Shown: positions 1-4,436 of the stretch, in pieces
How positions within the stretch are numbered: position 1 is the stretch's first letter
Layout of the letters: every line of letters starts with the position of its first letter
From: JACTUC01 sp964477685
Lineage (GTDB): Archaea; Thermoproteota; Methanomethylicia; Methanomethylicales; Methanomethylicaceae
Direction of reading: 5' to 3'
NCBI GenBank assembly: GCA_964477685.1
Contig: CAYZHK010000076.1
Span: 1-6,277, forward strand
Length of the DNA: 6,277 nucleotides
Notes under the pieces: model-generated
The model's input: only the letters and a program-made list of their open reading frames with translations
Databases searched by the model: none
What the model was told of the DNA's origin: nothing
Translations under genes and position numbers: made by a program

Positions 1-540
1 GCCCATGGCACCTCCCAGGATGCCAATGAGGGCTGCCTCGGTGGCGATGGTCCCCACTTCCGCGGCCACGTCCGCCGCAACGATGGAGGTCCTGGCGGAG
101 ACGGGTATGAGCCAGTAGGGGATGTAGCTGAGGGTCAGCTCCTCCCTCGTGGACTGCTCCTCCAGGTGCCTCCTCAGCAGCCCGCGGTCCATCTGCTCCT
201 TTATCCTGGCGATCGCATCATCCTCCTTCGGAAGCCTGAGGGGCAGCATCGACTGCTTCTGGAGGCTCCTCCAGCCATCGGCGCCAAGGGATATGCCGGA
301 GCCGCAGTAGGCGCAGGTTATGACCATCTCGCCGAATTTCGGGGCAATCGGCGCCCCGCATCTGGGGCAGTTGAGGGCGGCAATCCCGACAGGGGCGATA
401 ACCGCCTTAGGCTGTGCTGCCTGAGCGGCGGGCTGGGTTCCGGCCTCGCCGGAGACCCCGGCAGTGCCTATGGCAGCGCCGCAGTTGGAACAGAACTTTG
501 CGTTATCTGGAAGCTGGGTCCCGCACCTGATGCAGAACAT
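1..540 (-). CDS. Double zinc-ribbon protein of unknown function, 3' part missing
   Basis: The reading frame starts at ATG (540-538) and stays open to the window edge, giving 180 residues without a stop. Two zinc-binding ribbons are visible. The first has CxxC pairs at C3/C6 and C17/C20, the common short N-terminal archaeal zinc ribbon. An Ala/Gln/Pro-rich linker (about residues 25-55) leads to the second, with C58/C61 and C76/C79, resembling a TFIIB-type ribbon. A charged, helical stretch (about 90-135) follows, then an aromatic SYIPYWLIPV segment (138-147) and an Ala/Gly/Ile-rich tail that may begin a membrane or hydrophobic region. Proteins with this order are frequent in archaea but mostly uncharacterised; the zinc ribbons suggest nucleic-acid or protein binding, which is inference. 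A GGAAGTG sequence five bases before the ATG is a reasonable ribosome binding site and supports this start. The C-terminus lies outside the window, so the full architecture is unknown. Confidence 0.85.
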   Translation of the reverse strand, partial: MFCIRCGTQLPDNAKFCSNCGAAIGTAGVSGEAGTQPAAQAAQPKAVIAPVGIAALNCPRCGAPIAPKFGEMVITCAYCGSGISLGADGWRSLQKQSMLPLRLPKEDDAIARIKEQMDRGLLRRHLEEQSTREELTLSYIPYWLIPVSARTSIVAADVAAEVGTIATEAALIGILGGAMG

Positions 541-559
541 AGCGACACTTCCAATGGGA

Positions 560-583
560 ATACGGGTCCAGAGCCCGTATAAG
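560..583 (-). promoter_or_regulatory. Probable promoter and operator-like inverted repeat of the zinc-ribbon gene
   Basis: Read on the minus strand, a TTATAC box (582-577) would place transcription start near 553, giving a leader of about 12 bases that holds the GGAAGTG ribosome binding site. A perfect inverted repeat, ATACGGG (560-566) and CCCGTAT (574-580) with a 7-base spacer, overlaps the box and reaches towards the start site, where an archaeal repressor would act. The same repeat lies 44 bases or more past the stop of the upstream glycosylase gene, so it could instead be a transcript-end hairpin; it is not followed by a T run on the minus strand. Sequence seen; function inferred. Confidence 0.4.
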
Positions 584-623
584 GATTATCATTGGGCATT
601 ATAGGCTCCCGGAGTACTCACCT

Positions 624-1298
624 TCATGGGCCCGCAGATAGGCATCTGAGGCCACTGCTGAGGCGCCTGAGGGGGCACTCCCCGCACAGGGGCCTCCGCC
701 TGCAGGTCTCCTTCGCAAGCTGGACGATCTGGGCATGGTAGTCCCTGTAGAGCCCCACATCGGAGGGGAGGTTCTTCATGAAGAAGTACTGGAGGCCGCC
801 ATAGTCGGGGGCCACTTCGGTCAGCCCGAGCCTCCCGAAGACCCGGCGGGTATAGGCATCCACTACGAAGACCGGCTTGCCGCAGGCGTAGAGGAGGATG
901 CAGTCGGCAGTCTCCTTGCCTATCCCATCGACGCCAAGGAGCCTCCTTCGGAGGTCATTGGTCTCGCATGCCGACATCTTCTGGAGGTCTGAATCGAACT
1001 CGCGGGAGTACCATTCGGAGAAGGACCTGATGCGCCCTGCCTTGAGGTTCATGAAGCGGGCGGGCTTCAGCAACGGAGAAACCCTCCCCGGGGGGGCGTC
1101 CGCGAGGGCGGCTGGACCAAGGAGGTCGGCACCCCTCAGGGCGGATATAGCGAGGGACGCATTCTTCCATGAGACGTTCTGGGTGAGTATTGCCCCGATC
1201 ATCATCTCGAAGGGGGTTTCCGCCGGCCACCAGTGCCTGTCCCCATACCGCCCCAGGAGAGCGGAGTAGATGACCATCAGCATCTCGCGAGTCTTCAA
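624..1298 (-). CDS. Endonuclease III-like HhH-GPD DNA glycosylase (COG2231-like, MagIII-related)
   Basis: This 224-residue protein belongs to the helix-hairpin-helix GPD superfamily, which cuts damaged bases from DNA as the first step of base-excision repair. The N-terminal WWPAETPF (23-30) and AILTQN (36-41) motifs are the signature of the endonuclease III-related group that includes Helicobacter MagIII, a 3-methyladenine glycosylase. The hairpin is at LGVDGIGKETAD (121-132), and the conserved catalytic aspartate is D147 in VVDAY. The position of the endonuclease III lyase lysine is E129, so a monofunctional glycosylase is likely, without strand cleavage. A C-terminal cysteine cluster (C199, C205, C208, C219) probably binds a 4Fe-4S cluster, though the last spacing is longer than usual. 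The TTG start at 1298 follows the neighbour's stop by seven bases and has GTGA seven bases upstream; ATG codons at 1283 and 1277 are alternatives. It is probably co-transcribed with the upstream gene. The exact lesion substrate cannot be read from the sequence. Confidence 0.9.
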   Translation of the reverse strand: MKTREMLMVIYSALLGRYGDRHWWPAETPFEMMIGAILTQNVSWKNASLAISALRGADLLGPAALADAPPGRVSPLLKPARFMNLKAGRIRSFSEWYSREFDSDLQKMSACETNDLRRRLLGVDGIGKETADCILLYACGKPVFVVDAYTRRVFGRLGLTEVAPDYGGLQYFFMKNLPSDVGLYRDYHAQIVQLAKETCRRRPLCGECPLRRLSSGLRCLSAGP

Positions 1299-1305
1299 CG
1301 CCAGC

Positions 1306-1677
1306 TCACTTGCCCATAGGCGCTCCGCAGGTGGGGCACCTATTCTCGGTGATCTCGTAGAGGTTGCCGCAGTAGGGGCAGCGGACCTTTACAGTCTCCT
1401 TCTCCTTGACGATCACCGTTTTCTGATCCAGGCCCCGGGCCTGCCCAAGCTTGGCCTCGTCCAGGTAGTACTTCCCCTCCGAGACTTCGACTATTATGCC
1501 GGCCCTGCCTCCGCGCCTGTCCATAAACTCGTCGAACCGGGCCGGGAGGCCAAGCTCCTTGGAGGTCATGGCCTTCTCGGGGCTTGTGGCCCCGTGCTGG
1601 CGGAAGGCCTCAATGACATGCCTTGCCCTTTCGCGTGCTATCGGTCGCCTTCGGAACAGATATATCACCAATTCCAA
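1306..1677 (-). CDS. Winged-helix-like protein with C-terminal zinc ribbon
   Basis: This 123-residue protein has two parts. Residues about 14-76 form a basic helical segment, an ATSPEKAMTSKELGLP turn (30-45), a second helix with Arg-rich end, and a strand pair ending GKYYLDEAKL (68-77). This is the pattern of a small helix-turn-helix or winged-helix module common in archaeal proteins. Residues 100-117 hold a zinc ribbon, C100/C103 and C114/C117. A role as a DNA-binding regulator or accessory factor is inference; no characterised homologue is recognised. The first codon is TTG (1677), with TTG at 1671 and GTG at 1668 as alternatives, and no clear Shine-Dalgarno site, so the start is uncertain by a few residues. 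It is first in a two-gene operon with the DNA glycosylase, seven bases downstream, and is divergent from the UspA gene with only 35 bases between starts. Confidence 0.8.
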   Translation of the reverse strand: MELVIYLFRRRPIARERARHVIEAFRQHGATSPEKAMTSKELGLPARFDEFMDRRGGRAGIIVEVSEGKYYLDEAKLGQARGLDQKTVIVKEKETVKVRCPYCGNLYEITENRCPTCGAPMGK

Positions 1678-1684
1678 TAAATGC

Positions 1685-1694
1685 CTACTAGTAG
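1685..1694. promoter_or_regulatory. Perfect 10-bp palindrome in the divergent UspA/winged-helix gap
   Basis: CTACTAGTAG is its own reverse complement and sits within the 35-base gap between two divergent starts (1677 and 1713). An AT-rich TAATATT stretch (1695-1701) lies beside it and could serve as a TATA element in either direction, though its distance from either annotated start is shorter than ideal. A palindrome in such a compact gap could be an operator for one or both genes. A 10-bp palindrome can also arise by chance, so this is a weak call. Confidence 0.25.
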
Positions 1695-1712
1695 TAATAT
1701 TCTTTTCAAGAG

Positions 1713-2168
1713 GTGCTGAAGACGTATTCTCCCATCATGGTTGGCGTGGACGGATCGAAGTATGCCGAGGCAGCGCTGAAAACCGCAATAGGGCTGGCGA
1801 AGTTTCATGGCGCCAAGCTGATCATCGCGTCCGTGTATTCCTACCCGCCGGAGCTGGGCAATGTAATGGAGCAGCCGGCCTCCCAGCTCAACGAGGCTTC
1901 GCTCAGGTTGAGGAGGCTGATGGAAGGCTACAGGGGCAGGGCGGAGAAGGAGGGCGTCGAGGCAGAGACCAAGGTCTTTTCGATCTTCTCGGCGCTGATG
2001 AGCGTGGGGGCAGAGCTGGTCATCGAGGCAGAGAAGATGGGTTGCGCCCTCATAGTGGTCGGCACAAGGGGTATGACCGGCATAAGAAGGACCCTCCTTG
2101 GGAGCGTGGCGAGCTATGTGGTCGCGAATGCTCACTGCGATGTCTATGTGGTCAGGAGCGAACCCTGA
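1713..2168 (+). CDS. Universal stress protein, UspA family, ATP-binding type
   Basis: This 151-residue single-domain Usp protein matches the usual family length of 140-160 residues. The first strand and nucleotide-binding aspartate are in IMVGVDGS (8-15, D13). The ATP-binding signature G-x2-G-x9-G-S is intact at G117, G120, G130 and S131, near the end, followed by the final strand DVYVVR (143-148). Such proteins are cytoplasmic homodimers that bind ATP and help cells survive stress; their molecular outputs vary and cannot be read here. The GTG at 1713 is the only start before the in-frame TAA at 1695-1697 that preserves the first strand; the next ATG (1737) would remove it. No spaced Shine-Dalgarno site precedes the GTG, so a leaderless or very short leader transcript is likely. 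It is divergent from the winged-helix gene and converges on the beta-CASP gene with a 43-base gap. Confidence 0.93.
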   Translation: MLKTYSPIMVGVDGSKYAEAALKTAIGLAKFHGAKLIIASVYSYPPELGNVMEQPASQLNEASLRLRRLMEGYRGRAEKEGVEAETKVFSIFSALMSVGAELVIEAEKMGCALIVVGTRGMTGIRRTLLGSVASYVVANAHCDVYVVRSEP

Positions 2169-2172
2169 GAGG

Positions 2173-2208
2173 AGCACAGCCCAAGGGCTGCGGTAGACCT
2201 GCGGTGCT
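2173..2208. terminator. Possible bidirectional hairpin between convergent genes
   Basis: The 43-base gap between the UspA stop and the beta-CASP stop contains the inverted repeat CAGCCCAAGGGCTG (2177-2190). A further AGCAC (2173-2177) can pair with GTGCT (2204-2208), outside it but sharing base 2177. This could end transcripts from both sides. No T run follows on either strand, and archaeal termination usually relies on T runs, so the role is uncertain. Confidence 0.25.
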
Positions 2209-2211
2209 GCC

Positions 2212-3681
2212 TTACCTAGCCAGCTGGACGCTTTCGCCGGCAGACTTCAGCAGGTGGACACTCCCGTGCCACTGGCTGAACAGGTCGGGCCTCTGGGTGT
2301 GCACCGGGACGACCATCGCAGGCCTGACCCTGGCCAGCATCTCGCGTATTTGTGGCCCTGAGGCATGCCCCGAGACGTGGGTCGCCTCGTACTCCAGCCC
2401 GAAGTGGTTTATCCAGTTCATCACCTTCTCCCAGTCCAGCTCCATCTCGAGGTCGAAGGGCTCGCAGACCGACTTCACGTAGACCGATCCCGTTGGCGGT
2501 CTAAGGTCGATCAGCTCCTTCAGGTCATAGTTGCTGCAGAACCACAGGTGGCTCTTTGGGTCCCTTCGGAGGTCGGCATGGCAGACGGCCCGGTCCAGAT
2601 ATGGCTGCTCCCACTTCTCATAGTCGGCGTAGAGGAGCCTCTGGTCGCAGTCGGTCCCTATCATCCCCCAGTCCTTCCTCATGGCATACACATCGATGCT
2701 GGGGTCGTCCAGCGATGGCACCTCTTCGGCCCCGCACTCCTTCAGCCTGTCCAGGAGGTAGGCCTGCTTCGTGGAGATGGCCAGCCTCTTCCCCATCCTC
2801 TTGGCTGCGTTCAGGAAGGAGAGCATCCTGTCCGTGTCCCGCACCGGCCAGCTGCAGACCGTGAGCCCTCTTGCCTTTGATGAAAAGGCAGTGACCTCGT
2901 CCTCGATGTCCAACTCCCTCCGCGTCTCAGCCTCATCTATCCTCGTGCCCTCCGTTATGAGGATGTCAGGGCGGTCCTTTGACAGCTCCTCGAAGAACCG
3001 CCCAGTCGACGACCCCCTCCTTCCGTGGAAACGGTAATCCCCGGTGTAGGCTATGGTCCCATCGGCTGTATGAACAATGAAAGCCGTGGCCCCGGGGAGG
3101 GAGTGGTCCACAGGGTAGGCGATGATCTCGACGCCGTCTATCCTTACCTTGGAGCCGGCCCCCATGGCATTGAAAGTCCTCGGAACGACGATCTCGGGGC
3201 ATGTCCGCGAGGTTTTCCGGCTGACCTCCCCCTTCTTGTTGGTATAGGTCTCGAAGCAGCGGACCAGCTCCGTCAGGTCTGTGAAGGAGGCCGACGCAGT
3301 GTCGTTCAGCGCCTGGAGGATGGCCCGCGTCTCCTTGGAGCAGTATATGGGAAGGTCGCAGCGTAGGTGGTTGATGTAGGAGGCGTGGTCGGCGTGGGCG
3401 TGGGAGAGGAAGAGCCCGTGGCAGCCGAGCGGCTCCGGCTTCCGCCCTAGGCGCGAGAGGTAATCGGGGCGATAGATGCCCTGGATGTCCGGCACCAGCC
3501 CGAACTCGAGGAAGTCACCAATGCCGTTGAGCTTTCGCGGCTGGAGGAACTCGGAGAAGTACTTCCCGGCCTGCCCGAAGCTCGCCCCGAAGTCGAGGAG
3601 GATGCGGGTCCCCCTGTCCTCAAGGAGGATCTTGTTTCCGCCGATCTCGTTTACTCCGCCATGGAAGGTGAGTCTAACCAT
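2212..3681 (-). CDS. Beta-CASP metallo-beta-lactamase protein, RNase J-like
   Basis: This 489-residue protein has a full set of metallo-beta-lactamase motifs: D30, HAHADH at 94-99, H193 and D215. It also has the beta-CASP motifs of nucleic-acid processing enzymes: motif A acid E244 in LITEGTRID, motif B H439 in VSGHASG, and motif C H461 in VVPVHTQ. It should bind two zinc ions and hydrolyse phosphodiester bonds, most likely in RNA. The N-terminal GGVNEIGGNKILLED segment (8-22) marks a group spread through archaea that is related to, but distinct from, characterised archaeal RNase J, so the exact substrate is not assigned. An insert between the metal motifs (about 143-165) is rich in Lys, Arg and Thr. 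No KH domain or membrane segment is seen. The ATG at 3681 lacks a ribosome binding site but has a TATA-like box about 26 bases upstream, so the message is probably leaderless. It lies on the same strand after the peroxiredoxin gene but seems to have its own promoter. Confidence 0.9.
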   Translation of the reverse strand: MVRLTFHGGVNEIGGNKILLEDRGTRILLDFGASFGQAGKYFSEFLQPRKLNGIGDFLEFGLVPDIQGIYRPDYLSRLGRKPEPLGCHGLFLSHAHADHASYINHLRCDLPIYCSKETRAILQALNDTASASFTDLTELVRCFETYTNKKGEVSRKTSRTCPEIVVPRTFNAMGAGSKVRIDGVEIIAYPVDHSLPGATAFIVHTADGTIAYTGDYRFHGRRGSSTGRFFEELSKDRPDILITEGTRIDEAETRRELDIEDEVTAFSSKARGLTVCSWPVRDTDRMLSFLNAAKRMGKRLAISTKQAYLLDRLKECGAEEVPSLDDPSIDVYAMRKDWGMIGTDCDQRLLYADYEKWEQPYLDRAVCHADLRRDPKSHLWFCSNYDLKELIDLRPPTGSVYVKSVCEPFDLEMELDWEKVMNWINHFGLEYEATHVSGHASGPQIREMLARVRPAMVVPVHTQRPDLFSQWHGSVHLLKSAGESVQLAR

Positions 3682-3704
3682 GGTGTAGGTTATGACTGTG
3701 GGGG

Positions 3705-3711
3705 GATAAAG
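3705..3711 (-). promoter_or_regulatory. TATA-like box of the beta-CASP gene
   Basis: On the minus strand CTTTATC (3711-3705) is centred about 26-27 bases before the ATG at 3681. The bases between, CCCCCCACAGTCATAACCTA and a few more, hold no Shine-Dalgarno sequence. This spacing is what a leaderless archaeal transcript starting at the ATG would need. Confidence 0.55.
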
Positions 3712-3716
3712 AAGTT

Positions 3717-3730
3717 ATTAAAAAAGGGGT
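3717..3730 (-). terminator. Oligo-T tract after the peroxiredoxin gene
   Basis: On the minus strand, 13-26 bases after the peroxiredoxin TGA, the sequence reads CCCCTTTTTTAATA, with six T at 3725-3720. Oligo-T tracts are the known intrinsic termination signal of archaeal RNA polymerase. The tract sits directly before the TATA-like box of the next gene, so the two genes are probably separate transcription units with some read-through possible. Confidence 0.45.
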
Positions 3731-3742
3731 CCAAGGAAAGAT

Positions 3743-4195
3743 TCACGATTCTGGAATGGCCCCAAGGCATTCCTTGGAGTGGGTCTTGACATCGACGTTT
3801 GTGAAGATGTTGGTTATGATGCCCTCCTTGTTGATTAGGAAGGTCACCCTCTTCGCCGCCAGGCCACCCATGCCGAGAACACCATACGCCTTTGCGACCT
3901 CCTTGCCCCTGTCGCTCAGCAGGTGGAAGGGCAGGTTGTGTTTCTGGGAGAAGCGGGCATGGGACTCCGCAGTGTCGAGGCTGACGCCGATCACCACTGC
4001 CCCCTTTCCCTCGAAGAGGCCATAGTCGTCCCTGAAGCGTTGAGCCTCGACGGTGCACCCGGATGTAAAGTCCTTCGGGTAGAAATAGAGCACCACCGCC
4101 TTCTTCCCCAAGTAATCCCTGATACTCCTTGGCTGACCCTTCTCGTCCACCAGTGTGAAATCAGGCGCCCTGTCCCCTATTTTCAGCTCGCCCAT
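3743..4195 (-). CDS. Peroxiredoxin, Bcp/PrxQ type, without the usual resolving cysteine
   Basis: This thioredoxin-fold thiol peroxidase reduces hydrogen peroxide and organic hydroperoxides in the cytoplasm. With the ATG at 4195 it has 150 residues, the usual Bcp size. Conserved items are KIGDRAPDFTL near the N-terminus, the peroxidatic site YPKDFTSGC with P40, T44 and C47, and the active-site arginine R116 in AKRVTFLI. In Escherichia coli Bcp a resolving cysteine follows five residues after the peroxidatic one; here that place is glutamine (GCTVEAQ). The only other cysteine is C143 near the C-terminus, so it either works as a 1-Cys enzyme with an outside thiol or uses C143. An in-frame TTG at 4213 would add six residues, but a TTAAATT box (4240-4234) predicts transcription start near 4211, which favours the ATG. 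It reads away from the surface-protein gene and precedes the beta-CASP gene. Confidence 0.92.
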   Translation of the reverse strand: MGELKIGDRAPDFTLVDEKGQPRSIRDYLGKKAVVLYFYPKDFTSGCTVEAQRFRDDYGLFEGKGAVVIGVSLDTAESHARFSQKHNLPFHLLSDRGKEVAKAYGVLGMGGLAAKRVTFLINKEGIITNIFTNVDVKTHSKECLGAIPES

Positions 4196-4233
4196 AGGGA
4201 TAAACACTACCAAAAAAGGACTTGCGGAAGCTC

Positions 4234-4240
4234 AATTTAA
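4234..4240 (-). promoter_or_regulatory. TATA-like box of the peroxiredoxin gene
   Basis: On the minus strand TTAAATT (4240-4234) is centred about 26 bases before a G pair at 4211-4210, the likely transcription start. The resulting leader of roughly 16 bases, beginning GGTAGTG, ends at the ATG at 4195. This helps choose the ATG over the TTG at 4213. Box position and spacing are seen; promoter activity is inferred. Confidence 0.45.
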
Positions 4241-4391
4241 GCATTGCACTGATGGAGCTCCACAACGTTTAGGCGCCCTATTTTGTGAGCGTATAAGTAA
4301 TTTTTTTCAAAGGAACATTAGTATGAACCGAAAAAAATTGTTTATTATGCAGAAAAAACAATGGGGCGAAAAGTCGCCAGCCGTGAGTCTG
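4241..4391. other. AT-rich divergent intergenic region with small inverted repeats and a 24-codon frame
   Basis: This stretch between the peroxiredoxin and surface-protein promoters is clearly richer in A and T than its surroundings. It holds a T7 run at 4301-4307, an A7 run at 4331-4337 and an A6 run at 4353-4358. Inverted repeats are ATTGTTT/AAACAAT (4337-4343 and 4356-4362) and GGCGA/TCGCC (4365-4369 and 4374-4378). A frame of 24 codons (4323-4397) begins at an ATG preceded by AAAGGA eight bases upstream and a TATAAG about 28 bases upstream; it could be a tiny gene or chance. No tRNA or recognised riboswitch is visible. Confidence 0.4.
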
Positions 4392-4400
4392 TATTAATAT
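4392..4400 (+). promoter_or_regulatory. TATA-like box of the surface-protein gene
   Basis: TATTAATAT (4392-4400) would place transcription start near 4422-4425. That fits a leaderless message from the ATG at 4425 or a leader of about 14 bases to the in-frame ATG at 4437. A second candidate, TTATAC (4409-4414), is about 25 bases before 4437. There is no convincing Shine-Dalgarno site before either ATG. Confidence 0.45.
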
Positions 4401-4436
4401 CATTACAGTTATACACTTCAACTGATGGTTGCTGCC

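Noticed and set aside
166..582. Plus-strand frame of 138 codons opposite the zinc-ribbon gene
   Set aside because: The minus strand carries clear CxxC ribbons in good frame with a ribosome binding site; the plus translation has no recognisable domain and is a GC-rich shadow.
735..1269. Two plus-strand frames opposite the glycosylase
   Set aside because: They lie antisense to a well-supported HhH-GPD gene and show no domain of their own.
1665..2177. Minus-strand frame of 170 codons opposite UspA
   Set aside because: The UspA frame has an intact ATP-binding signature; the opposite frame has no family features.
1496..2482. Long plus-strand frame of 328 codons
   Set aside because: It runs through the antisense of the winged-helix gene, a wrong frame of UspA and the antisense of the beta-CASP gene; its length comes from the GC-rich codon pattern of those genes.
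4254..4261. GGAGCTCC palindrome
   Set aside because: An 8-bp palindrome is expected by chance in a window of this size and it has no telling position.
4155..4397. Plus-strand frame of 80 codons
   Set aside because: Its first part is antisense to the peroxiredoxin N-terminus. Only the last 24 codons are outside a gene, and these are discussed separately.
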